Of a stretch of 28,412 nucleotides of DNA, positions 16,845 to 24,916 are shown piece after piece. Below the pieces are notes generated by a model. That model ran no database searches. It saw nothing but the letters and a program-made list of their open reading frames with translations, and was not told where the DNA came from. Position 1 is the stretch's first letter. Each line of letters opens with the position of its first letter. The position numbers and the translations under genes were made by a program. Source of the stretch: Ferroplasmaceae archaeon UBA567 (GTDB lineage Archaea > Thermoplasmatota > Thermoplasmata > Thermoplasmatales > Thermoplasmataceae); contig DAUP01000052.1 of assembly GCA_002505185.1 (NCBI GenBank), forward strand, positions 1,544-29,955. The letters run 5' to 3'.

Positions 16845-17993
16845 ATGGTTTATTATGTAAAGAGGGGAAAGGTGCCTGAACAACGCCATACCTATGATAT
16901 GAGGTCACATATTCCCAAAGAGGAACTGTTCGGATTGAATGCTTTTGATGGAAAATATTCTTTACTGTACCACAGGTATGACCCTGCAGAGGTGGAAAAC
17001 ACATCTGTGGAATACAGGGAAAAACTGTCCGCCGTGGATTTGATAGAGCACAGGCACCTTAAGACAGGGTCTCTTGGCAAACTTGACAATTTTTATACAG
17101 GTAGGCAAATACTATTTTTCAATGATACAACAACCACAGGGATAATTGACACCGATGCAACACCAGATGAGTATTTCAGAAATGCCCTATGTGATGAGGT
17201 ATTTTATGTGCAGTCCGGTAAAGGTTCCATAGAATCACCCTTTGGCACTCTCAGATTCAGGCAGGGTGACTTTATATACATTCCAAAGGGAACAACTTAC
17301 CGTGCTATGATTAATGAAAGGTCCTTTTTCTTTTTCACTATTTCAATGGATAATATTGACATTCCTGGGAATTATATGAACCCTTATGGGCAGATAAAAG
17401 AGGGTATGCCATATTACACCAGGGATATTGAAATACCAGAATTTAATGAAATCAATGATGGTGAAGGGGAGTACCATATAATGGTGGATTATGGAAACTA
17501 CTACCTGAAGATGACAAGAAAATATCCAGTAAATGATCTGGAGGGCTATGACGGGTATCTCTATCCCTTCACGATAAATATAGATAAATTCGCCCCAGTA
17601 GTCGGAAAACTGCACATGCCACCACCGGTACACACTGTATTTGAATCAAAACATTTTATGATAGGTGCTTTTCTGCCAAGGTTATTCGATTACCACGAGC
17701 GGGCAATTCCAGTACCATATTACCATAATAACATTGATTCAGATGAGCTTATTTTCTATTCCTCTGGCAATTTTATGAGCAGAAAGGGTATTGGTGAGAA
17801 ATCAATAACAATGCATGTACACGGCATGATACATGGACCGCAGCCAGGTGTTGTGGAAAAGAGCATCGGGGCAAAGAAAACGGACGAGGTTGCAATTATG
17901 GTGGAATCATATAAATGGCTTTTGCCTACTGAAAAGGCCGAATCAATAAAAGACAAAAATTATCAGTTTTCCTGGAAATCAGAGTGGGATTAA
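16845..17993 (+). CDS. hmgA: Homogentisate 1,2-dioxygenase
   Basis: A cupin-fold Fe(II) dioxygenase that opens the ring of homogentisate to maleylacetoacetate. The 382-residue protein has a first cupin-like half with FRQGDFIYIPKGTTYR (138-153) and a catalytic second half with VHTVFESKHFMIGAFLPR (262-279). Likely iron ligands are His294 and Glu301 in YYHNNIDSDELIFY and His330 in HVHGMIHGPQPG, corresponding to human His335, Glu341 and His371, although the His-Glu spacing differs by one residue. It is shorter than the human enzyme (445), as usual for archaeal and some bacterial members. The ATG follows the fah stop with no gap, the third gene of the operon. The next gene is convergent, so the operon ends here, probably at an A/T-run terminator near 18000. 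Confidence 0.9.
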   Translation: MVYYVKRGKVPEQRHTYDMRSHIPKEELFGLNAFDGKYSLLYHRYDPAEVENTSVEYREKLSAVDLIEHRHLKTGSLGKLDNFYTGRQILFFNDTTTTGIIDTDATPDEYFRNALCDEVFYVQSGKGSIESPFGTLRFRQGDFIYIPKGTTYRAMINERSFFFFTISMDNIDIPGNYMNPYGQIKEGMPYYTRDIEIPEFNEINDGEGEYHIMVDYGNYYLKMTRKYPVNDLEGYDGYLYPFTINIDKFAPVVGKLHMPPPVHTVFESKHFMIGAFLPRLFDYHERAIPVPYYHNNIDSDELIFYSSGNFMSRKGIGEKSITMHVHGMIHGPQPGVVEKSIGAKKTDEVAIMVESYKWLLPTEKAESIKDKNYQFSWKSEWD

Positions 17994-17995
17994 CA

Positions 17996-18025
17996 TCTAA
18001 AAAATTTTTTATTATTCTATTTAGA
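17996..18025. terminator. Bidirectional terminator-like region between hmgA and the haem-oxygenase-fold gene
   Basis: A run of six A followed by six T (17999-18010), flanked by TCTAAA/TTTAGA inverted arms, lies in the short gap between convergent stops. It gives a U-run to transcripts of either strand, in keeping with oligo-U termination in archaea. Confidence 0.4.
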
Positions 18026-18029
18026 AAAC

Positions 18030-18701
18030 TTATTTTTTCTCAAACAATCCGAGCCAGAATTTTTCTTCCAGATCAAGAATTCCCTTCGCACTATCTATGA
18101 ATTTATCCTTCTGGTCATTACTATGCACTCCTATAACATTCTCCATGGCATCCTCATGTGTTGACTCTAATTCCCTGTGAAATGTAAAATAAAGCATGTC
18201 CATGTCCTTATATTTCCGTTCCTTTATTATTTTTAATCCGGGCAATAATTTATCCCACATTGGTATAGCCATATTTTCCAGGGCAAATTCTGCACCTAAT
18301 GCATTTGCGTGGTCTGATGAGAAATATTTTCTCATGCCGTCAAGCCAGGCTTTAGTGGTTGGAAGTTGTTCCCTTTTTACCAGTTCCTCGGGCTTTAGTC
18401 CTATGGATCTTAAATATCTCCTGTAAAGCAGCTCATGTCTCTTTCCGGAATCTCCGCTTCCCAGCTCAGATACTAGGATCCCTGTGAGTTCATAGGCGTC
18501 ATCTTCATTTTCAGTGCTCACCAACAACTGTGCCAGAATTTCTGGCCATTCCCTCGTGAAATGATAAAACTCAATGGAAAATCGCCTAAATTCCTCATCG
18601 GTTATATCTCCTCTGGAAAATCTGTTAATAAAATCATTGTTCGTTGCTGGATGACTCTTCACTACTTTTTTTATTTCTCCATAAAAATCCGATTGCTGCA
18701 T
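18030..18701 (-). CDS. Haem-oxygenase-fold diiron oxidase/oxygenase candidate (HDO, TenA/PqqC/CADD-like)
   Basis: A 223-residue all-helical protein. A full set of candidate diiron ligands can be placed: Glu79 (SELG), His89 (KRHELLYR), Glu142 (FALEN), and His175, Glu179 and His182 in FHRELESTHED. The last three have the H-x3-D/E-x2-H spacing of CADD and other haem-oxygenase-like diiron oxidases, and the Glu142-to-His175 distance is also close to that of CADD. TenA thiaminase would need a catalytic Cys, and the protein has none. It is cytoplasmic. It is convergent with hmgA and has its own TATA box about 24 nt upstream, so it is not in the tyrosine operon although it borders it. Known relatives act on amino acids, fatty acids or their own tyrosine (CADD, p-aminobenzoate). 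Substrate here is unknown. Confidence 0.65.
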   Translation of the reverse strand: MQQSDFYGEIKKVVKSHPATNNDFINRFSRGDITDEEFRRFSIEFYHFTREWPEILAQLLVSTENEDDAYELTGILVSELGSGDSGKRHELLYRRYLRSIGLKPEELVKREQLPTTKAWLDGMRKYFSSDHANALGAEFALENMAIPMWDKLLPGLKIIKERKYKDMDMLYFTFHRELESTHEDAMENVIGVHSNDQKDKFIDSAKGILDLEEKFWLGLFEKK

Positions 18702-18930
18702 ATATTATTTAATAATTAACTATATATAACGTTTTTGAAACTACCATATAGACAATCTTAATTATATAATTTATTGTATTTCTTGCAATAGTGTTTTTTT
18801 GTATTAATATATACTGTTAATTTGAATCAGATAGGTTATACAGGTTCGACTGAAAACTAAAGAGCTTGACTTTATTACCCTTTGAAGCAGTGCATTGAAA
18901 TTTTAAAAATCTTTAAACTTTTCTTCGATC

Positions 18931-18954
18931 CATCTTTAAGTCAATCTAAAGATG
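18931..18954. repeat. Perfect 8-bp inverted repeat (CATCTTTA-8 nt-TAAAGATG)
   Basis: The dyad lies 21-44 nt past the stop of the AbrB-like gene, in a 270-bp stretch (18702-18974) that otherwise shows nothing beyond the promoter of the 18701 gene. It could stabilise or end the AbrB-like transcript. Confidence 0.35.
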
Positions 18955-18974
18955 TCAATATTGGCATTTGAAAA

Positions 18975-19217
18975 TTAGTGTCTGTCTATTTCATTATACG
19001 CCTTTTTGTATACCTCTCCTCTAATTTCTTTTATCGGAATATCTTTTAAGCTTTCTCCAATTTTAATTAAATCTTCAACCGGATTATCTGGCATACTGTA
19101 TAGAACAATTCTATCTTTATATGGTACAATAAAAAATTTCTTTCCATATTTTCTGCGTATTTTCTTTGGGATATATATTTTCCCAGTTTTTTCCATTTTT
19201 AGTATTGAATGTACCAT
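18975..19217 (-). CDS. AbrB/SpoVT-type swapped-hairpin protein, orphan antitoxin or transcription factor
   Basis: The 80-residue protein begins with ILKMEKTGKIYIPKKIRRKYG (5-25), the pattern of AbrB/SpoVT/MazE-VapB swapped-hairpin DNA-binding domains (x-x-G-x-I-x-I-P-x-x-I-R). The C-terminal part (about 45-80) is a charged helix like the toxin-wrapping tail of VapB antitoxins. No PIN-domain toxin frame follows it: the next 250 bases downstream on the same strand are free of a long frame. So it may be an orphan antitoxin or a stand-alone regulator. It is divergent from the direct repeat that starts near 19261. Family call is fairly safe, role is not. Confidence 0.65.
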   Translation of the reverse strand: MVHSILKMEKTGKIYIPKKIRRKYGKKFFIVPYKDRIVLYSMPDNPVEDLIKIGESLKDIPIKEIRGEVYKKAYNEIDRH

Positions 19218-19260
19218 ATATTGTTATTATTTACATAGCTAATAATTTTTCTGTATAAAA

Positions 19261-19466
19261 GGTGACAACTGTGAATATTTTGAAAGGAAGAAACAATTCA
19301 AAGCGGGGAAAAATAATCCAGGAACGCATATAAAAACCCCATAGACCTATTAATGAACATGTAGAGAATACTTCTTAAAGGGGAAATACATAGAACCTAC
19401 ATATTCCATAGAATTGGCAAACTGCCTGGTATATTGAGAAATAATGTTCGGGATAATCAAGCATTA
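19261..19466 (+). repeat. Direct repeat copy A (pairs with 20437-20642)
   Basis: This segment aligns with 20437-20642 at a constant offset of 1176 bp without any gap. The core 19361-19437 is identical at 76 of 77 positions; the rest is clearly related but has scattered substitutions. The core contains a short hairpin, GGCA-AAC-TGCC (19416-19426). It ends about 40-70 nt upstream of the next gene start. It could be a relic of an insertion sequence, a mobile cassette end or a shared leader; no family is recognised. Confidence 0.85.
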
Positions 19467-19507
19467 TATGCTGAAAATATTTATTAATAAATAAATGTTA
19501 TCCAATT

Positions 19508-20008
19508 ATGCTTAGTGTAAAATCAGTCAAAAAATATATAAACCCAATTATTAATTTACTTTTCATTTATTTGGCAGTATTAGTAGCGATATCAACAATT
19601 ATTATTGTAATGGAAATACATGTCTTGATAATTTTATATGGAAAAACACCGGGAATATTGGGGTTTATGTTTTTTATCTCAATGCTTGCCTGGATTGAAT
19701 CGATATATATGGCTTTTAATATAGGCAACATATATTTAATTTTAGAATCACGAAATTATGATAATATAAAAAGTCAAATGTATTATTATTCAAGTGTTAC
19801 AATATTTTTATTAATATTTACAACAATAGGTTTTTTTATCTCACTTGCAAGTTTTATAGCTTCTTCATCCACAACAAATCCCTTCAACCTGAATGCAATC
19901 ATAAAAACATTTTCTATTTATGTGCTCATATTATTTGGTTTGCTTTTGATGCCATTAATACTAAGAAAAATATTGGATAAAAAAATAGAAAAATTATTAA
20001 TGGAATAA
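19508..20008 (+). CDS. Small four-helix membrane protein, unknown
   Basis: I do not recognise a family. The 166 residues contain about four hydrophobic helices (roughly 12-36, 48-70, 92-118 and 132-153), a basic N-terminus (KSVKKY) and a highly basic C-terminal tail (LRKILDKKIEKLL), suggesting both ends in the cytoplasm. Base composition is clearly more AT-rich than the metabolic genes in the window, and codons are mainly A/T-ending. The gene stands alone between two copies of a roughly 190-bp direct repeat. A TATTAATAAAT run about 23-28 nt upstream fits a leaderless start at 19508. It may be cargo acquired or moved with the repeats. Confidence 0.6.
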   Translation: MLSVKSVKKYINPIINLLFIYLAVLVAISTIIIVMEIHVLIILYGKTPGILGFMFFISMLAWIESIYMAFNIGNIYLILESRNYDNIKSQMYYYSSVTIFLLIFTTIGFFISLASFIASSSTTNPFNLNAIIKTFSIYVLILFGLLLMPLILRKILDKKIEKLLME

Positions 20009-20436
20009 TCTTCAACATAGGCTATTTTGGATAATATATTATATTTTTATTCTTTGTATAGCAATGGAGCATAAACATGTATATTTTATGTTCACGATTC
20101 AGTCTAGTAGTCTAGTTTTTCATTTTTTCTTTAGTAATCTTTAAAGAAGATTTTTTTTCTTTTCTTCAGATATCATGGAAGTGACAGTATATAATGCTTT
20201 CCTACAGAAGCATTACCAATATTTGAACTTGATACTTTATGATAAAAATTTAAAAATTAATATTATTTAGAACATTTTAAAAATTATGTCATGGGCGAGT
20301 TATGAAAAAATTTAATTAATTTATTATTTGATGGATAAATGGCCATTTCCTTATGGATCTTAGTAATTTGAAAAAGATTCTGTGAATGTAATACATGGGG
20401 CAAAATCTGGTATGAAGAAAGGGAATATGGAAACTG
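20009..20436. other. Intergenic region of about 430 bp with no recognised gene
   Basis: Very AT-rich, with long T and A runs (for example near 20145-20160) that could end the transcript of the small membrane protein. A short + frame running into repeat copy B (about 20390-20508) reads WYEEREYGNW then MVTVHILKGRNNSK; it has no start and no recognisable family, but hints that the repeat derives from coding sequence. Confidence 0.45.
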
Positions 20437-20642
20437 GATGGTAACTGTTCATATTTTGAAAGGAAGAAATAATTCAAAGCATGTAAGAATGAAGCCGGAA
20501 CGCATATAAATAATCCATAGATCTTTTAATTAACAGGTAGAGAATACTTGTTAAAGGGGAAATACATAGAACCTACATATTCCATAGAATTGGCAAACTG
20601 CCTGGTATATTGAAAAATGCAGCAGTGTATAATCAAGTATTA
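20437..20642 (+). repeat. Direct repeat copy B (pairs with 19261-19466)
   Basis: Second copy of the repeat, same orientation, constant offset of 1176 bp. Its core is 20537-20613. Its last bases run into GTATTAATAG (20637-20646), which is placed as the TATA box of the peptidase gene at 20666, so copy B ends at that promoter. Confidence 0.85.
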
Positions 20643-20646
20643 ATAG
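20637..20646 (+). promoter_or_regulatory. TATA-like box of the S9 peptidase gene
   Basis: GTATTAATAG is centred about 25 nt before the ATG at 20666. This spacing favours that ATG over the upstream TTG at 20651. Confidence 0.4.
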
Positions 20647-20665
20647 GAATTTGAATTATAAAATA

Positions 20666-22429
20666 ATGGAAGATCATAAAATAGAGGATTTACTGGCATT
20701 AAAAAACATTGAAAAGGTTATAGTTGACAGTACAGGAAATAAAGTTGCAGCACTTGCAACTTGTATTTACAGGGAGTATAAGAAAAAAGAATTCCATAAA
20801 TATATTTACATATACAAAGAGGATTTTACCTTAGACCACATAATAGAGGGAATGGATATCGTGTCAATTGATTTTTCCAATGATGGAAGGCTCCTTTATA
20901 CAGATAAAAAAGGGTTGCACATAACAGGAACCGGTGAGTCAGAGATTAACATTAGCGTTACGGGCAACATCCAGCAAGCAATGTGGATGAATGAAAAAAT
21001 ACTTTTCACTGCCAAAGTAAGCGAGAAAAAGGGGCCTGATGATGCCTATTTCTTCGAAGAAAATGAACCATTAAGTGAACTCTATATACTAGATTTGGCC
21101 GGAAGCATCAGGAAAATAACCAAAAATATTCATATATGGGAATTTGACACAGACGGAGAAAACATATACGCAGTAACATCAGAGAAACCAATGGAAAGCT
21201 GCTGGTACAGGTCTAAAATTTCAAGGATAAATCTGGATGGTAAAATTGAAATGGTTTATGATCCGGATTTCCGTGAACTTGGAAAGATAAAAGTCCATAA
21301 AAACAGAGTGGCTTTCCTTGAATCCATAATGAGTGACAGAGGCGTAATATCCGGAGATATTATAGTAATAGAAAATGGGAAGGTAAAGAATATCACAGAG
21401 GGTTCTGATTCTACATATTCCCATATAGAGTTTTCTGGAGATTCTATGTATGCACTTGAAAACAAACAAGGTACATTTACTATAAGGAACCTTGATACGG
21501 AGAGCGAAATATGGAAAGGGGCAGGAATTATATTTCCAGCATTTGCACCTGCATTCTCAACCAATGGCAATGTTTTTGTTTTTGCATATTCCAGTGAGAA
21601 AGAAGTAGCAGAAGTTGTTAAAATTGAATCGGGCAAAAAAATAAAATCTTCAATTAATGGGGAACTGCAAAAACTGAAGGTTTACCCTTCAGAGACGGTT
21701 CAATGGAAATCCACAGACGGCAAAGAAATCTATGGTTTTTTTAGGGCAGAAAGTCCGGATAATCCGCTGGTGGTTTACATACATGGAGGTCCCACATCAT
21801 TCTCATATCCGGCATTTATAGACAGAACTACCATGTACCTTGGAGCCGGGTTCTCTCTTTTTTTACCCAATTACAGGGGAAGCGTAGGAATGGGAAGGAA
21901 ATATGCAGAATCTAACAGAGGTGATATGGGAGGAATGGACTTCGAGGATGTGATAACAGGTATAAATTATCTAAAGCAAGAGGGAAAGATAAAAACGGAC
22001 AGAATATACATAACAGGGGGTTCCTACGGTGGTTATATGTCTGCACTTGCCATAATGAAATCCGATCTATTCAAGGCATCAGTATCACTTTTTGGAATTT
22101 CTGACTGGATCAGCTTTCATGGAGTGTCAAATCTCTATAACTGGGACAGGATTCATATGGACCAGAATCCCTATGACTTCCAAAAATATGATAAATTCTC
22201 TGCAATAAGAATGAAGCATGATGTCAAAACACCAATACTCCTAATGCATGGAATGGAAGACCCATATGTTCCTATTGGCCAATATTATGAATTCTACAGA
22301 TTCCTGAAAGAAAACGGAAAAAATGCAAGATTGCTAATTTATCCCAGGGAAGGGCACGGCTTTACTGAGAAAGACCATATGATAAGGCAGTACAGGGAAA
22401 CTATTGACTTCTTCAATAGGTACAGATAA
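20666..22429 (+). CDS. S9 family serine peptidase (acylaminoacyl-peptidase/prolyl oligopeptidase type)
   Basis: The 587-residue protein has an N-terminal half (1-about 330) of repeated blade-like segments typical of the S9 beta-propeller, and a C-terminal alpha/beta-hydrolase domain. The catalytic triad is complete: Ser453 in GGSYGGY, Asp532 in MEDPYVP and His564 in EGHGF; the oxyanion-hole motif HGGPT is at about residue 370. No signal peptide is seen, so it is cytoplasmic and would release N-acylated residues or cut short peptides. The annotated frame could open at a TTG (20651), but the ATG at 20666 has better promoter spacing. Its upstream region is a copy of a 1176-bp-spaced direct repeat. 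The next gene is convergent, with stops 18 nt apart. Confidence 0.88.
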   Translation: MEDHKIEDLLALKNIEKVIVDSTGNKVAALATCIYREYKKKEFHKYIYIYKEDFTLDHIIEGMDIVSIDFSNDGRLLYTDKKGLHITGTGESEINISVTGNIQQAMWMNEKILFTAKVSEKKGPDDAYFFEENEPLSELYILDLAGSIRKITKNIHIWEFDTDGENIYAVTSEKPMESCWYRSKISRINLDGKIEMVYDPDFRELGKIKVHKNRVAFLESIMSDRGVISGDIIVIENGKVKNITEGSDSTYSHIEFSGDSMYALENKQGTFTIRNLDTESEIWKGAGIIFPAFAPAFSTNGNVFVFAYSSEKEVAEVVKIESGKKIKSSINGELQKLKVYPSETVQWKSTDGKEIYGFFRAESPDNPLVVYIHGGPTSFSYPAFIDRTTMYLGAGFSLFLPNYRGSVGMGRKYAESNRGDMGGMDFEDVITGINYLKQEGKIKTDRIYITGGSYGGYMSALAIMKSDLFKASVSLFGISDWISFHGVSNLYNWDRIHMDQNPYDFQKYDKFSAIRMKHDVKTPILLMHGMEDPYVPIGQYYEFYRFLKENGKNARLLIYPREGHGFTEKDHMIRQYRETIDFFNRYR

Positions 22430-22447
22430 ATTAATTATCTTTTTATT

Positions 22448-24916
22448 CTAAGAGCCAAATATTGCCTTTACATTATTCAACGTTTTGGTGAAATCAATCC
22501 ACTGCATATTTTCTACTATATATTTGAGTTCAGGAGAATTAAGATATATATAATAGGGGATCATAGTAAATTCGACTGCGTTAAGTCTATGCACCAGGTT
22601 CTTCATTTCACTGTAATGCATCATGAATTTATCATGGTTTCCACTCATTAGGTATAGCAGGCAGTAGGATCCATGGGCATAAAGCATTCCTCCGGGATAT
22701 TTTATTCCTTCCTGTGTTGAGAGTGCCATGTCTGAGTACTTTAAACTGCTGGAAAAATCTCCATTCATGGAGCATGCTATGGACATGGCAGCATAAGTTT
22801 TGCCGTATTCCACTGGAGCATTGAGGTTCTTATTTATTTCAAGGGATTTATTGCCATATTCAATGGCTTTCTCGGGTTGTATCCAGCAATATGATTCTGC
22901 AAGGTTGTTGTATATTTTTCCCTGCAGGCCAAGAATATTTAGTGTTCTGGCCAGTTCTAATGAATTAAAATATTTTCCAATAGCTTCTTCAAGCATGAAA
23001 TTAAATCTATAAATATGGCCTTCTATCCGGAGCAACTCTGCATAAATACCAGAATCCATGTTCGTTTCCCCTGATGCAGATTCCAGAATTTTCATAGAAT
23101 CTCTAAATCTACCGGACAGGAACGTAAGGTCTCCGATCTGTATCTGGGATTTAAGATAAAGCTCATTGCCGCTACCATTTTTATATTTTGAGGATATGTC
23201 ATGGAAGAGGTCTCTGGCATCAGAAAATCTTCCCATCACCCGCAGTACATCGGCCTTGTAATATGAAATATAGTCGCTGTAACGGCCAAATAATCCATCT
23301 TCTATTTGAATATTCATCAGTAAATCGCTGCTCTTCTGTAGCATCCCAGTTTTTCTGAGATAGGCAGCATAAAGGAACTGTATTCTCTGATCATCTGGAT
23401 GTGCATTCATAATCCTGCCTGAAATATTCCCCACAACGTTCCAGTAACCACCATCAATAAGGAATATAGAAAGTTCAAGGAATTTCTCTCCCATGTCAAT
23501 GTTCTGGAGAGGCATATAAAGAAGAAGATTCATGATATTAGGGTAGAATAACAACATTGAATCAAAGGGAATACTTTTTTTATTGTCATTAAGGTATCTT
23601 ATCATCCCTGAAAATATGCGGTCCATTACTGCAATTTTACTCTTGCTTAATGGATTGTTTATTACATAATCATAAAAATTGTCGTGTATTTTGTATATAC
23701 CTTCGGTGTTTTCAACACGCAGAACAAATGAATGGTCTGTTATCTCCTCAAAATTTGACAGGGCAAATGGTATGTTCAGTTTCTTGACCAAGACTTCAAA
23801 AATATTAAAGTCAAAAAAGTGTATATAGGACAGTGCCGTGAAGAGAGTCCGTTCATCACTGGAGAGATGTGATAGAAATCTCGGTATTATTTCACTGGTT
23901 GGCATAATAAAATCATATCCAGAAATACCAATTTCCTTATTTCTTAAATAAATCTCAACACACAGGTCAAGGTATAAGGGAAGACCTTTGCTTGACTCTA
24001 TTATTGACTTTCTTATAGCCTCATCTTCTACCGGAACAGATTTCAGGAAATAATCTGAGTCATCATAGCTGAGATAGTCAAGTATATGCTGGTCCAGTAT
24101 TTCATTCCATGATGGGTCTTCCTGCTCCCATTTTATATATTCCCTGCTTCCAATTATGAATAGTGTTCTGTCTGCGGAGAGTACCATCTCCTGTATGAAT
24201 TCATCCGGAATACTGTTTAAGGATGCAAAATCCTGTCTTTTGTATACTGACTCGTAGGAATCCAGGAATATGGCAAAAATTGAATTTTTATTATGAGATG
24301 CTATGGAAATATCTATTCCTAGAAGATGGGACAACCTGTCGGATATTTCCTTTGGGTTTCTGGCACATGCATCAACTGCATCTATCTCATCATGATATTC
24401 TTTAAACTGTTTAGAAGATCTTTCCCTCAACATTATGGCAATCTTATCCACAAGAGCAACAGGAATATGTACTGCTTCAAGAATATCCCCAATTATATCC
24501 CACATAACACTGTTTTTCGGTATGAATTCCCTGATCTGGTCAGTTGTTTTTCCTATTAAGGAGAGATATTTAACCATGCCATAGTCAAAAAGAACACATG
24601 GAAATTTTATCTGTTTCCGCAGGCCTAGCAAAACGGCCGCCGGGGAATTGTATTCGTGTATATCCATACCAGCAAACAGGACGTTTATGGTCAGGCCGCC
24701 TGGGATTCTCTTTCTTCTGTCTACCGTTGCCATTAATTCGGATATTAATCTCGTCTTGCCAATACCACCCACGCCATAATAAACTATGGCCTTGCGACCA
24801 ATTTTTCCATCTCCTATTGCATCGAGCCACTGGTTGAATACCTTAAATGGCTCTATTCGGTCTGTGAATTTTTTTATTGCATTCTCAGTTTTTCTGGAGA
24901 ATCTGCTTTCAGGCAT
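22448..24916 (-). CDS. STAND-type (NB-ARC-like) NTPase with C-terminal TPR repeats
   Basis: An 822-residue protein of the STAND signal-transduction ATPases. Residues 17-30 (FTDRIEPFKVFNQW) lead directly into the P-loop GVGGIGKT (48-55). Walker B is IFAIFLDS (213-220), sensor-1-like GSR lies at 256-258, and the NB-ARC GLPL motif is at 311-314. A winged-helix-like region follows (about 345-440), then degenerate TPR repeats from about 500 to 780, for example YYKADVLRVMGRFSDARDLF. There is no N-terminal effector and no DNA-binding domain, unlike MalT-type regulators or Avs defence proteins. The ATG at 24916 overlaps the stop of the Gfo/Idh gene by 8 nt (ATGCCTGA), so the pair is co-translated; the frame's extra 34 upstream residues lie inside that gene and are not used. 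Function unknown; sensing or scaffolding is likely. Confidence 0.72.
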   Translation of the reverse strand: MPESRFSRKTENAIKKFTDRIEPFKVFNQWLDAIGDGKIGRKAIVYYGVGGIGKTRLISELMATVDRRKRIPGGLTINVLFAGMDIHEYNSPAAVLLGLRKQIKFPCVLFDYGMVKYLSLIGKTTDQIREFIPKNSVMWDIIGDILEAVHIPVALVDKIAIMLRERSSKQFKEYHDEIDAVDACARNPKEISDRLSHLLGIDISIASHNKNSIFAIFLDSYESVYKRQDFASLNSIPDEFIQEMVLSADRTLFIIGSREYIKWEQEDPSWNEILDQHILDYLSYDDSDYFLKSVPVEDEAIRKSIIESSKGLPLYLDLCVEIYLRNKEIGISGYDFIMPTSEIIPRFLSHLSSDERTLFTALSYIHFFDFNIFEVLVKKLNIPFALSNFEEITDHSFVLRVENTEGIYKIHDNFYDYVINNPLSKSKIAVMDRIFSGMIRYLNDNKKSIPFDSMLLFYPNIMNLLLYMPLQNIDMGEKFLELSIFLIDGGYWNVVGNISGRIMNAHPDDQRIQFLYAAYLRKTGMLQKSSDLLMNIQIEDGLFGRYSDYISYYKADVLRVMGRFSDARDLFHDISSKYKNGSGNELYLKSQIQIGDLTFLSGRFRDSMKILESASGETNMDSGIYAELLRIEGHIYRFNFMLEEAIGKYFNSLELARTLNILGLQGKIYNNLAESYCWIQPEKAIEYGNKSLEINKNLNAPVEYGKTYAAMSIACSMNGDFSSSLKYSDMALSTQEGIKYPGGMLYAHGSYCLLYLMSGNHDKFMMHYSEMKNLVHRLNAVEFTMIPYYIYLNSPELKYIVENMQWIDFTKTLNNVKAIFGS

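Noticed and set aside
18835..18866. A GGTTCGACTG stretch recalling a tRNA T-arm
   Set aside because: No flanking 5-bp T stem, anticodon arm or acceptor stem can be drawn around it.
18720..18974. A PIN-domain toxin gene after the AbrB-like gene
   Set aside because: All three minus-strand frames have stops within short distances and no PIN acidic motif is seen.
19261..20642. CRISPR array or long terminal repeats of a retroelement
   Set aside because: There are only two copies, about 190 bp each with a gene between them, no spacer series and no reverse transcriptase.
21256..21636. A 126-residue minus-strand frame inside the S9 peptidase
   Set aside because: The sense frame has a full catalytic triad and fold; the antisense frame has none.
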